From Pseudomonadota bacterium (lineage in GTDB: Bacteria; Pseudomonadota; Gammaproteobacteria; Xanthomonadales; Rhodanobacteraceae): a stretch of 32,028 bases of DNA. Positions 8,373 through 16,343 of the stretch are shown piece after piece. The stretch's first letter is position 1, and every line of letters starts with the position of its first letter. The translations under genes were made by a program, and so were the position numbers. The DNA is taken from NCBI GenBank assembly GCA_018240505.1, contig JAFEFQ010000005.1:1-32028 (forward strand), given 5' to 3'. Below the pieces are notes generated by a model that had not been told where the DNA came from, made no database searches, and saw nothing but the letters and a program-made list of their open reading frames with translations.

Positions 8373-9281
8373 TCAGGTATCGACAACGCAGCGGAAGCCG
8401 ATGTGCGAAGTGGTGGTGTCGTTTGTCTGCGGCTGACGCGCCGCTGGCCGATAGCGCCGGCAATATTCCGGCGCACATAAATGCGAACCGCCCTTGACGA
8501 CATAGGACTCCGCCTGACCGGGGGCGGGTTCCTCGCGCGACGACGTGCAGCATCCGGATTTCGCCGTAGTGCGGGCGGTATACCGATCCGCAGTCCATTC
8601 CCACACGTTGCCGATCATGTCGTACAGGCCGTAGCCGTTCGCCGGATAGTTGGCGACGGCGCTCGTACGTGTCCTGTCCGCCGCTGCGGTATTGCGCCAC
8701 GGGAAGTCGCCTTCCCAGATACGCGCCATCGCGCGCCCGCCTGGAGCAAGTTCGTCACCCCAGGCATAGTCCGCGCCGTGAAGGCCACCGCGCGCGGCAT
8801 ATTCCCATTCCGCTTCGGTCGGCAGGCGCTTGCCGGCCCAGCGCGCGAAGGCGGACGCATCGGCATGGCCGACGTGCACGACGGGATGCTCATCGAGCCC
8901 GTCCAGGTCGCTGCCGGGACCGAATGGATGGCGCCACTCGGCCCCGACAACGAAATTCCACCACAGTCCCGGATCGTCTAGCTCGACAGGCTCCGTGGTC
9001 GGTGTGAAGACGAGCGAACCTGCTCGCAGCAGTCCGCTTTCCACGCCCGGATAGTCGCGCGGATTCAGCGGCGCCTCCGCCAAGGTTCGATATCCCGTCG
9101 CCCGTACAAACCGGGCGAATTCGCGATTGGTGACGGGAGTGGAGTCGATCCAGAAATCGCCCACGCCGACGACACGCTCGGGACCTTCTTCGGGATAGAA
9201 CCGCTCGCTGCCCATGCGAAATTCCCCACCGACAATTCGGCGCATGCCCGGAGGTACTTCCTGGCGGTCGCCCGTATTCAT
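8373..9281 (-). CDS. Formylglycine-generating enzyme (SUMF1-type sulfatase activator)
   Basis: The enzyme oxidises the Cys of CxPxR sulfatase motifs to formylglycine in a copper- and oxygen-dependent reaction. In 302 residues it shows GGEFRMGSERFYPEEGP, FWIDSTPVTNREFARFV, RLPTEAEWEYAARGG, GLYDMIGNVWEWT and the C-terminal core KGGSHLCAPEYCRRYRPAAR. The two Cys at 269 and 274 (C-x4-C) align with the active-site pair of human FGE, so it should be catalytic and not one of the many inactive FGE-sulfatase-domain proteins. No signal peptide is seen, which fits action in the cytosol before Tat export of the next gene's sulfatase. The start at 9281 lies 4 bases after the receptor stop, suggesting coupling; a longer frame into the receptor gene is unlikely. 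Confidence 0.92.
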   Translation of the reverse strand: MNTGDRQEVPPGMRRIVGGEFRMGSERFYPEEGPERVVGVGDFWIDSTPVTNREFARFVRATGYRTLAEAPLNPRDYPGVESGLLRAGSLVFTPTTEPVELDDPGLWWNFVVGAEWRHPFGPGSDLDGLDEHPVVHVGHADASAFARWAGKRLPTEAEWEYAARGGLHGADYAWGDELAPGGRAMARIWEGDFPWRNTAAADRTRTSAVANYPANGYGLYDMIGNVWEWTADRYTARTTAKSGCCTSSREEPAPGQAESYVVKGGSHLCAPEYCRRYRPAARQPQTNDTTTSHIGFRCVVDT

Positions 9282-9285
9282 CGGT

Positions 9286-12141
9286 TCAGAGCGCAAACCT
9301 TCCGCCGAGAAGAACGCGGCGTCCGGCATCGATGTAGGCGAATGGCAGTCCGGTCGTGTATCTCTGCACTTCGGCCCGGTCCAGCAGATTCTGACCTTCG
9401 AGAACCAGCGAGAACCGATCGTTCACCTTGTAGCTCAGGCTGCCGTCCAGCGTGCCATAAGGCATCGTCTTCACGCCCATGTTGAACGATTGTTGCGGAG
9501 TAAGCAGAAAACCGCCGCGCCATGCATACGAAAGCCTCGCACCGACCGGTCCTTTTTCGTAGTACACCGTCGCATTGAAATTGTTGCGTGAAGCAGCGGT
9601 GAGTTGGGTGGGATCGGAGTTGTCGATGTAGGTATAGTTGAGCAGCGTGCCCAATCCGTCGAACGGCCCCGGCAGCCCCGTGAACGCCTGTTGATAATAG
9701 ACCTCGAGGCCCTTGACCTGCACGCCGCTGCCGTTGATCAGGCGGCTCACGCTGAAATCGATATTGGTCGTGCTCGTCGCTCCGCTGGAGCGGATCACCG
9801 TGATCGGGAACGACTGCACCGTCGTTTCGGTACGGATCAACGATTTCAGATCCTTGTAGAACGCCGAGGCGCCGACCAGGCCGCCCGTCTGGAAATACCA
9901 TTCCGCGGTCAGGTCGAAATTGTTGGAACGGAAAGGATCGAGATAAGGATTGTTTCTGCTGATGGTGAGATTGACTCCGCTCGCCACGGTCGACGGAGAG
10001 ACATCGGTCAAGTTCGGGCGTGCCATCGTTCGCGAGGCCGATGCGCGAAGGATGAAGTCTTCCGTCACGTCGTACTTCAGATTCAGGCTCGGCAGGAAAT
10101 CGGTATACGCGCGGCTCACACTGATCGGCTGCGCGCTGGGGACGGTCGTCACGTTGCCGGCATCCGGCTCGAGCGTGATCTTGGAAAGGTCCGGACTCAC
10201 GCCGACGGTATCCTGCCAGGTCTTTACGACGCGAACGCCGGCGTTGCCACTGAGTGGTCCCCAGCCGAAATCCGCGCGGAAGTAACCGGCGAAAGTCTTC
10301 TCCTTGACGTCGACGATGCCAGTGGGGTCGTTCGTGAAGCTGCCCGCGCCGATGAACTGATCGTCGGAAAACCTGCCGAGCAGGCTGCGGGTATCGGCGC
10401 CGAGCCACTGGGTCGGGAACACCGCACTGCCGTCGTAGCTGTCCATATAGGTGCCGTTCCCTGGACGGATCAACCCCATGAACGGCGCCGCGCTCACCGA
10501 ACCGGCAATCGGGCCGACGGGCAATCCGCCGAACAACTTGGAAAGGGCTGCCGCGCTCACGACCAGGCGGTTGTTGTCCTGGTACTGGCTCCGGTTCGAA
10601 TAGCGCGCGCCGAAGCGGATGCTCGTGAGCCCTTGGTCGGACAGATCGTGCTTGGCGTCGAATTTCAGGCTGTACAACTCGTCCTTGCTGTGGCGGAGGA
10701 ATTCTCCGTTCAAGCTGGCAATGCGGAAATTGTTCGGGTCCAGGCGCGCCTGGTCGAACCCGTTGAGATAGGTCACGCTGGCCAGATCGCCGCCGCCGCG
10801 CGCATCGAACAAGCCGTAGCCGTTGGCGATCGTGGCGAGATTGACGTTGCTGCGTTCCTGCGTCGACTTCGAGTAGGTGCCCTCCAGCGTGGTCGACCAG
10901 CCATACGGCTCGAACTTCGCGCCGCCGGTGACCGAATACAGATCTCCGTGGCGGTCCTCGTAGCGGCCGCCGCCGCGAAGATCGAGGCCGTTGACCTGGA
11001 ATTGCGTCGCCGTCTGCAGCCCTTCGAGGTTCTGCACCGTGATTCCGGCCGGTACCACGGTCGCGGAATTGCTGAAGAAGCTGATGTTCTCGTGCTTCAC
11101 GGCGTCGACGTCGAGCCGGCTGTAGAAACCGTCCGCATACAGCTTCAGCGCATCGTTGGCCTTGTACTCCAGCGAGCCGATCGCACTGCCGCGCTTGCGG
11201 CTCTCGGTGTACATGTTGTAGAAGACCGTGCTGGGAATGCGCACGCGCTGCGACGGCTCGATGACTCCGTTGCCGTTCAAATCGTCCGGGCCGCCGCCGG
11301 GCGGGATGCCGCTCGCCTCCGTGGCGGACACATAGTCCCCTTCGAACGAGTGCGTCTCTGGATCGCGCTTGGAGTAAGCCGCGCCGAAGGTCAGGCCCAG
11401 GCGCCCGTCGGCGAAGATGTCGGAGTAGAGCGCGGATGCGCGCGGCGACGTTTTTCCGGAATTCGATTCGTTTTCACCCTGCACCGAAACCGACAGCACG
11501 CGCTTGCGGATATCGAAGGCGTGCGGCGTTTTCACGTTGACCATGCCGGCAAGCCCGCCCTCCTCCAGATCGGCCGTGGGCGTCTTGTAGACCTCCAGGG
11601 TCCGTATGAACTCCGCAGGCAGGATGGTGAAATCGAACGCGCGCGTGGAAACCTGGTCCGCATTCGACAACGCGTTCGGCAAGGTTCCGCCGTTGAAGGT
11701 GCTCAGGGTGAAGTTGGCCGGCAATCCGCGGATGTTGACGGTTTGCGCCTCGCCGCGCGAGCGGTTGACCTGCACGCCGGAAATGCGTTGCACCGATTCG
11801 GCGACGTTGACGTCGGGGAACTTGCCGACGTCCTCGGCGTTGATCGCATCGACCACGCTGTCGGCCAGTTGCTTTATCGAGATCGCCGAATTGAGGCTCT
11901 CGCGAATGCCGGTGACGGTGACCGTGCCCATGGCAACCGGCTCCTGCGACTTCTTCTCGTTCTCCGCGCTCTCGTTTGCGTTGACCTGGTCCGGATTCTG
12001 TGTGGAAGAACCGTGTTCCGGACCAACCGCTGCTGGATTCGCGTCCTTTGAAACCGTCGAAGAGGCGGGAGCAGCCTCGGCCGCCCAGACCTTTCCGCAC
12101 ACGACGACGGCAACCAGAAGCACCTTTTCCCATCTGCTCAT
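9286..12141 (-). CDS. TonB-dependent outer-membrane receptor (Xanthomonas/Caulobacter type)
   Basis: A 951-residue outer-membrane receptor that would import oligosaccharides using TonB energy. After a signal peptide (KVLLVAVVVCGKVWAAEA) and a low-complexity linker, it has the signature of the TonB-Xanth-Caul group: VTVTGIRESLNSAISIKQLA, then VGKFPDVNVAESVQRISGVQ and VNIRGLPANFTLSTFNGG of the plug. The rest is a long 22-strand type barrel, with late motifs YDVTEDFILRASASRTMARP and a C-terminus ending in GGRFAL. The ATG at 12141 is chosen for its strong ribosome site (GGGGAGGTAGAT) and signal peptide; the frame extends 24 codons further up without such support. It is the first gene of the FGE-sulfatase-fucosidase operon, so the cargo is probably a fucosylated, sulfated oligosaccharide (inference). 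Confidence 0.93.
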   Translation of the reverse strand: MSRWEKVLLVAVVVCGKVWAAEAAPASSTVSKDANPAAVGPEHGSSTQNPDQVNANESAENEKKSQEPVAMGTVTVTGIRESLNSAISIKQLADSVVDAINAEDVGKFPDVNVAESVQRISGVQVNRSRGEAQTVNIRGLPANFTLSTFNGGTLPNALSNADQVSTRAFDFTILPAEFIRTLEVYKTPTADLEEGGLAGMVNVKTPHAFDIRKRVLSVSVQGENESNSGKTSPRASALYSDIFADGRLGLTFGAAYSKRDPETHSFEGDYVSATEASGIPPGGGPDDLNGNGVIEPSQRVRIPSTVFYNMYTESRKRGSAIGSLEYKANDALKLYADGFYSRLDVDAVKHENISFFSNSATVVPAGITVQNLEGLQTATQFQVNGLDLRGGGRYEDRHGDLYSVTGGAKFEPYGWSTTLEGTYSKSTQERSNVNLATIANGYGLFDARGGGDLASVTYLNGFDQARLDPNNFRIASLNGEFLRHSKDELYSLKFDAKHDLSDQGLTSIRFGARYSNRSQYQDNNRLVVSAAALSKLFGGLPVGPIAGSVSAAPFMGLIRPGNGTYMDSYDGSAVFPTQWLGADTRSLLGRFSDDQFIGAGSFTNDPTGIVDVKEKTFAGYFRADFGWGPLSGNAGVRVVKTWQDTVGVSPDLSKITLEPDAGNVTTVPSAQPISVSRAYTDFLPSLNLKYDVTEDFILRASASRTMARPNLTDVSPSTVASGVNLTISRNNPYLDPFRSNNFDLTAEWYFQTGGLVGASAFYKDLKSLIRTETTVQSFPITVIRSSGATSTTNIDFSVSRLINGSGVQVKGLEVYYQQAFTGLPGPFDGLGTLLNYTYIDNSDPTQLTAASRNNFNATVYYEKGPVGARLSYAWRGGFLLTPQQSFNMGVKTMPYGTLDGSLSYKVNDRFSLVLEGQNLLDRAEVQRYTTGLPFAYIDAGRRVLLGGRFAL

Positions 12142-12393
12142 ATCTACCTCCCCAAGTACGAAAATTCGAGCCACTGCGGCACGGTTGCGGACTCTAGCAT
12201 ATTTCAAATACAAAATGTAATTTCATATCTATATCGAATTCTCGCACCACGGACACGGTTGCGCAACCGCAGCACTTTCCCTGAAATCGGCGTCGGCACT
12301 CACGCGAACGGCATGTCGACCAGGCAGTTCGCGAACTCGACCGCGAGTGATAGAGTTCGGCACCTCGCTTGGATCGTTTCAATCCGCAACAGC
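12142..12393. promoter_or_regulatory. Divergent promoter region between the TonB receptor operon and cutC
   Basis: These 252 bases separate two divergent starts. Bases 12193-12245 are strikingly AT-rich for this GC-rich window, with runs such as GCATATTTCAAATAC and TAATTTCATATC. Such a stretch fits promoters or regulator sites for the glycan operon. No clear -35/-10 pair or perfect inverted repeat could be fixed. Confidence 0.45.
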
Positions 12394-13152
12394 ATGACGA
12401 CGCCAGATAACCCTCAGCGCCATTCGGGTCCATTGCTCGAAATCGCCGCCGCCTCGATTGGCTCTGCCGTCACCGCGCAGGAAGGAGGGGCGGACCGCGT
12501 CGAACTCTGCGCCAACCTGCGCGAAGGCGGCACCACGCCCTCGTACGGCACGCTTGCCGAGGCGCGCAAGCGGTTGCGCATCCCTATTCACGTGCTGATC
12601 CGCCCGCGAGGCGGCGACTTCCTCTACAACGACGCCGAGGTCGCCACGATGTTGCGCGATATCGCCGCCTGCGTGCAGGCCGGCGCCGACGGCGTCGTGA
12701 TCGGCGCCCTGGATGCCGACGGCGACATCGACGTCGCGTTGTGCCGCCGCCTGATCGATGCGGCCGGACCATTGGACAGCACCTTCCATCGGGCTTTCGA
12801 TGCGGCACGCGACCGCAAAGCTTCGCTGGAAGCGATCATCGGACTCGGCTGCAAACGCGTCCTCTCCTCGGGTGGTGCGCAAAGCGCCCCTGAAGGCGCG
12901 GACGCCCTCGCGCAATTGGTGCGGCAGGCCGCGGGACGCATCGCCATCATGGCCGGCGGCGGCATCAATGCCGACAACGTGCGCGAGCTCCTCGCGCGCA
13001 CCGGCGTCACCGAATGCCACGGATCCGCCAGCGGAGAACACCGCTCTGGCATGCACCTGCGCCGCACCGACCTGCCGGGATTGGAACCGGATTTCCTGCA
13101 GACGGACGTTGCGCGAGTGCGTGCGCTAGCCGCAGCGCTGCGAAGCAACTGA
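12394..13152 (+). CDS. cutC: CutC family TIM-barrel protein
   Basis: The 252-residue protein matches CutC throughout: LLEIAAASIGSAVTAQEGGADRVELCANLREGGTTPSYGTL, HVLIRPRGGDFLYNDAEVATM, GADGVVIGALDADGDID, STFHRAFD, GCKRVLSSGGAQSA and IMAGGGINADNV. The fold is a TIM barrel. CutC was named for copper tolerance in E. coli, but a direct copper role is disputed and the protein is often found in glycan loci. Here it is divergent from the sulfatase operon and followed by remains of a mannosidase, so a role in sugar metabolism is plausible but unproven. The start at 12394 gives the usual family length; the frame runs upstream into the AT-rich promoter region without support. Confidence 0.9.
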   Translation: MTTPDNPQRHSGPLLEIAAASIGSAVTAQEGGADRVELCANLREGGTTPSYGTLAEARKRLRIPIHVLIRPRGGDFLYNDAEVATMLRDIAACVQAGADGVVIGALDADGDIDVALCRRLIDAAGPLDSTFHRAFDAARDRKASLEAIIGLGCKRVLSSGGAQSAPEGADALAQLVRQAAGRIAIMAGGGINADNVRELLARTGVTECHGSASGEHRSGMHLRRTDLPGLEPDFLQTDVARVRALAAALRSN

Positions 13153-13162
13153 AGTTCCGCAG

Positions 13163-13381
13163 ATGTTCGGGGACTCCGCACGCCGGTGTCGCGGCGCCAC
13201 CGGCTTTGCCGCGCTCGAAAGCGAGATGACGAAGCAGCAGAAGGATTCGCAGGAAAGCTGGCCCTACGTGGAAACGCTGAAGTACTACCTGCTGCCCGCG
13301 CCCGACACCACGCTCGACTTTGTTGCAGCTACTTTCAATACCGAAGCGCCCACGTTGCGCCGCATTTGGAAAAACCGAGGC
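13163..13381 (+). pseudogene. C-terminal remnant of a GH47-type alpha-mannosidase gene
   Basis: One frame just after cutC reads GFAALESEMTKQQKDSQES, then VETLKYYLL, PAPDTTLDF, ATFNTEAPTLRRIW. This order matches the C-terminal end of class I alpha-1,2-mannosidases (GH47): the (M)ESF-x-AETLKYLYLLF helix, then a short linker, then the FNTEAHP motif. Only about 60 conserved residues remain. The key F/AETLKY and FNTEAHP positions are altered (WPYVETLKY, FNTEAPT), and no catalytic domain lies upstream because cutC occupies that space. It cannot be an active enzyme. The 54 bases after it, up to the regulator's stop, show nothing else. Confidence 0.6.
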
Positions 13382-13435
13382 CGACACACCTCATCCGCAT
13401 GCGCCCAGCACTCGAAATATGCTGTTTGTGCGCGT

Positions 13436-14185
13436 TCAATGCATATTCGCGGAAATGTCAGCCACCGCTTCGCGCAGCTTGTCCGCCGCACGCTTCATCG
13501 ATACGCGAGGAGGATGCGTGTCGATGAAGGGAATGGTCAGGGCGCCCACTGCTTGGCCGCGCACCAGCACCGGCGCCGAGAGATCGATGATGCCCTCAAC
13601 CGCCTCGCTGGGTTGGGTGGAGTAGCCCTGCTGGCGTACGAGGTCGGCGCGGTCGATGAAATTCTTCTTGCGGAAGCTTGGGTCCGAGGCGTCGAGCAAT
13701 GCCAGCCAGCGTTCACGCACAGCATGGTTCTGGAACGCGAACAGCACCAGGCCAGAATTGGAATGTGCCAGCGGGCGGCGATGACCGATGCGCACGACGA
13801 AGCCGAGGTCGCTGGGTGCGTCGACGCGGGCGATGACAACGATCTGTTCCTCCGAGGCGACGACGAGATGGCAGGGATGGAAGGTTTCGTCAGCCAACCG
13901 GTGCATCACCGGTAGCGCCGCCTCGACCAGCGACTTGTTCTGCGGCTGCTCCATGCCGAGCATGAACAAGCGGTTGGTCAATGTGTAGCCTACGTCGTTG
14001 CCGTTGCGCGTGATGTAGTTACGCTCTTCGAGCACCTGCAGCATGCGAAAGATTTCGCCCTTGGAGTAGCCGACGCCGCCGGCGATTTCGGTCATGCTCA
14101 GAGGGCCTTGCGTGCGCGCGAGCAGTTCGAGGATGTCCAGACCCTTGTCGAGCGCCGGCGCACGGTATTTCGGTTTGGCGGTCAA
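13436..14185 (-). CDS. IclR-family transcriptional regulator
   Basis: The 249-residue protein has an N-terminal winged helix (GLDILELLARTQGPLSMTEIAGGVGYSKGEIFRMLQVLEERNYI) and the C-terminal IclR effector domain with LADETFHPCHLVV, GRRPLAHSNSG-like text at 136-145, and a QGYSTQPSEAVEGIIDLSAPV motif. IclR proteins are cytosolic dimers that bind small acids or sugars and repress or activate a neighbouring operon. The only usable start is a TTG at 14185, as a stop lies 30 bases further up; a weak GGGAAAA precedes it. It is divergent from the fucose transporter, so it likely controls fucP and perhaps the whole locus. The ligand is unknown; a pathway intermediate such as 2-keto-3-deoxy-fuconate is a reasonable guess. 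Confidence 0.92.
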   Translation of the reverse strand: MTAKPKYRAPALDKGLDILELLARTQGPLSMTEIAGGVGYSKGEIFRMLQVLEERNYITRNGNDVGYTLTNRLFMLGMEQPQNKSLVEAALPVMHRLADETFHPCHLVVASEEQIVVIARVDAPSDLGFVVRIGHRRPLAHSNSGLVLFAFQNHAVRERWLALLDASDPSFRKKNFIDRADLVRQQGYSTQPSEAVEGIIDLSAPVLVRGQAVGALTIPFIDTHPPRVSMKRAADKLREAVADISANMH

Positions 14186-14316
14186 GCGGATTTTCCCGAT
14201 TAGGCGTGAGGATCATTCAAGAAACAGAATTGCATATTTGCAACTCAATGGCATCATGCGTTAGTCTGCGACTGTACGAATACGATACCACGCAGCCGAT
14301 CTTCGGGAGGTGATCG
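14186..14316. promoter_or_regulatory. IclR-fucP divergent control region with inverted repeat TTGCA-N4-TGCAA
   Basis: The region between the divergent starts holds TTGCATATTTGCAA at 14230-14243, with perfect 5-base arms and a 4-base AT centre, a plausible IclR operator. Further down, ATACGATACCA (14280-14290) resembles sequences upstream of the catabolic genes. The fucP ribosome site is GGGAGGTGATCG. Promoter boxes could not be fixed. Confidence 0.45.
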
Positions 14317-15606
14317 ATGCATTACACGGACAGCACCGCCGCGCCGCCGCCGGCCGGCCTCGAGCGCGCCGCGCTCGTCACCCTGGTCCTGATCGTCAGC
14401 CTGTTCTTTCTCTGGGGCATGGCGAACAACCTCAACGACATCCTGATCAAGCAGTTCAAAAAGGCGTTCGAGCTGTCGGACTTCCAGGCCGGCCTCGTGC
14501 AGAGCGCGTTCTATCTCGGCTATTTCCTGCTCGCCATCCCGGCCGGCGTGTGCATGCGCCGGTTCGGCTACAAGGGCGCGCTGCTGACCGGGCTCGCGCT
14601 GTACGCAGCCGGTGCGTTCCTGTTCTACCCGGCGGCGGCGCAGCACGCCTACGGTTTGTTCCTGCTCGCGCTGTTCGTGATCGCCAGCGGCCTCGCCTTC
14701 CTGGAAACCTCGGCCAACCCGCTGGTCACCGTGCTCGGGCCGCCGCAGAGCGCAGCCTTCCGCCTCAATCTCGCGCAGTCGTTCAATCCGCTCGGCTCGA
14801 TCACCGGCGTGCTGGTGGGCAAGCATTTCATCTTCTCCGGCGTCGAACACACGCCGGCGGAACTCGCGGTGATGGCGCCGGCCGCGCGCGAAGCCTATTA
14901 CGCCGCGGAGTCGGCCGCGGTACAGACCCCTTACCTCGTGATCGGCGCGATCGTCGTACTCTGGGCGGTGCTGATTGCGCGCTCGCGCTTTCCGGCCACC
15001 GCCGACCACGCCGCCGACTCCGGCAGCGGCGTCAGGCATATCGGCCGCCTGTTGCGCAACGGCCATTTCGTCTTCGCCGTGGTCGCGCAGTTCTTCTATG
15101 TCGGCGCGCAGGTCGGCATCTGGAGCTATCTGATCCGCTACATCCAGGGCACGCTGCCAGGCACGCCGGAAAAAAGCGCGGCGGACTTTCTCCTCGCATC
15201 CCTCTTCGCGTTCGTGCTCGGCCGCTTCGCCGGCACCGCGCTGATGCGCGTCGTCGCCCCGGTGCGCCTGCTCGCGATCTTCGCCGCGATCAACATGGCG
15301 CTCTGCGCGGTCGCGATCGCGCTGCCGGGCTGGAGCGGTGTGTACGCGCTGGTCGCGGCCAGCTTCTTCATGTCGGTGATGTTCCCGACCATCTTCGCCA
15401 CCGGCCTGAGCGGCCTCGACGACGACGACCGCAAGCTCGGCTCGTCCTTCCTCGTCATGGCGATCATCGGCGGCGCAGTGCTCACCGCGTTGATGGGCGC
15501 AGTGTCGGACGCAAGCGGCATCCATCTTTCGATGATCGTGCCGGCGCTGTGCTTCGCCGCGGTGCTCGCCTTCGCCCTGCGCGACATGCACGGCGTGGGA
15601 CGCTGA
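14317..15606 (+). CDS. fucP: FucP-type L-fucose:proton symporter (MFS)
   Basis: This inner-membrane transporter of 429 residues has about 12 membrane segments and belongs to the FucP family, which imports L-fucose with protons. The first helix region reads FFLWGMANNLNDILIKQFKK, and Asp41 matches the proton-coupling Asp46 of E. coli FucP. Glu130 in AFLETSANPLV matches Glu135. LSDFQAGLVQSAFYLGYF and LAQSFNPLGSI are further family signatures. The ATG at 14317 follows a strong GGGAGG site. The mutarotase gene starts 3 bases after its stop, so the two are one operon. The clustered fucose enzymes make L-fucose the likely substrate, although FucP relatives can carry glucose or galactose. Confidence 0.92.
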   Translation: MHYTDSTAAPPPAGLERAALVTLVLIVSLFFLWGMANNLNDILIKQFKKAFELSDFQAGLVQSAFYLGYFLLAIPAGVCMRRFGYKGALLTGLALYAAGAFLFYPAAAQHAYGLFLLALFVIASGLAFLETSANPLVTVLGPPQSAAFRLNLAQSFNPLGSITGVLVGKHFIFSGVEHTPAELAVMAPAAREAYYAAESAAVQTPYLVIGAIVVLWAVLIARSRFPATADHAADSGSGVRHIGRLLRNGHFVFAVVAQFFYVGAQVGIWSYLIRYIQGTLPGTPEKSAADFLLASLFAFVLGRFAGTALMRVVAPVRLLAIFAAINMALCAVAIALPGWSGVYALVAASFFMSVMFPTIFATGLSGLDDDDRKLGSSFLVMAIIGGAVLTALMGAVSDASGIHLSMIVPALCFAAVLAFALRDMHGVGR

Positions 15607-15609
15607 GCC

Positions 15610-15978
15610 ATGCCGCGCCTGCATTTCGCCCTCGACCTCAAGGACGATCCCGCGCTGATCGCCGAATACGAGCATTGGCACCGGCCGGAAAACGTCTGGC
15701 CCGAGATCGTCGACTCGATCCTTGCAGCCGGCATCGACAATCTCGAAATATTTCGCGCTGGCAACCGCCTCGTACTGGCGATGGACGTGGCCGAGGACTT
15801 TTCCGCCGCGGCCAAGACCGCCGCCGACGCGGCCGATCCGCGCGTGCAGGCCTGGGAAGAACTCATGTGGAAATTCCAGCAGCCGCTGCCGTTCGCTGGG
15901 CATGGCGAGAAATGGGTGCCGATGCAGCCGGTCTTCTCGCTGCAAGCCGCCCTGTCCACCCGCAAGAAGTCGCGCTGA
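15610..15978 (+). CDS. RhaM-type sugar mutarotase, probably acting on L-fucose
   Basis: A small cytosolic dimeric ferredoxin-like protein of 122 residues in the L-rhamnose mutarotase family. It interconverts anomers of a 6-deoxy sugar so that the right form enters catabolism. The conserved YEHWHRPENVWPEIVDSI near residue 20-37 includes His24 at the place of E. coli RhaM catalytic His22. NLEIFRAGNRLVLAMDV, WEELMWKFQQPLP and a late PMQPVFSLQ stretch follow the family pattern. It sits 3 bases after fucP in a locus with no rhamnose genes, so L-fucose is the likely substrate by context. Its stop overlaps the ATG of a truncated GH29 frame. Confidence 0.85.
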   Translation: MPRLHFALDLKDDPALIAEYEHWHRPENVWPEIVDSILAAGIDNLEIFRAGNRLVLAMDVAEDFSAAAKTAADAADPRVQAWEELMWKFQQPLPFAGHGEKWVPMQPVFSLQAALSTRKKSR

Positions 15979-16232
15979 TGAAAGTTCAGTCGAACAAAAA
16001 CTGGTCGCTGACGCGGACGATCTGCGCTGCGCTGCTTTGCGTAGGATCGAGCCTGGCGCTCGCCGCCAACGCACCCGGCGCGACGACGGCGCCCGCTTCG
16101 ACATACGCGCCGTCGCCGGAGAACCTCGAGGCGCGCGCCTGGTTCCAAGGCGCGAAGTTCGGTGTTCATCCGTGCTGCGGCGTTGAGCGTCCGCTTGCGC
16201 ACCGGCGTGCGGCAGTCGAATCGATTCGGTGA
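15978..16232 (+). pseudogene. Truncated start of a third GH29-like alpha-L-fucosidase
   Basis: An ATG overlapping the mutarotase stop opens an 84-codon frame. It begins with a clear signal peptide (LTRTICAALLCVGSSLALAA) and a linker, then YAPSPENLEARAWFQGAKFGV, which is the start of the GH29 catalytic domain just before the FVHWGxYS motif. After Val63 (about base 16167) similarity ends and the frame runs through an unrelated 21-residue tail to a stop. The HHDGF and nucleophile regions are absent. The remains suggest that fucP, the mutarotase and a fucosidase once formed one operon. A short exported peptide could still be made but would have no glycosidase activity. Confidence 0.75.
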
Positions 16233-16244
16233 GCCCTCACCCTT

Positions 16245-16268
16245 CCGGCCGCAAGGCCGGTTTTTTTT
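16245..16268 (+). terminator. Rho-independent terminator after fucP operon
   Basis: A perfect stem CCGGCC/GGCCGG with a GCAA loop is followed by eight T residues. It lies 12 bases after the truncated GH29 frame and would end transcription from fucP. On the other strand the LldD gene ends 75 bases away, but there is no T run for that direction. Confidence 0.85.
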
Positions 16269-16343
16269 CATCTCCGCGAGCGACCCGCTTGCAGGCGGCC
16301 AATCCAGCGAACATGCCTCGGATGGTTTCCTCTCCCGGCGGAA

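Noticed and set aside
8347..8700. Upstream extension of the sulfatase frame
   Set aside because: It overlaps the end of the FGE gene in another frame, and the twin-arginine signal starts at the 8346 ATG.
9604..12051. An 815-codon open frame antisense to the TonB receptor gene
   Set aside because: It is a by-product of high GC codon use; the translation is rich in Arg, Ala and Val without domains, while the opposite strand has a clear receptor.
14254..16104. A 616-codon open frame antisense to fucP and the mutarotase
   Set aside because: Composition is Arg/Glu/His-rich with no motif, and both plus-strand genes are well supported.
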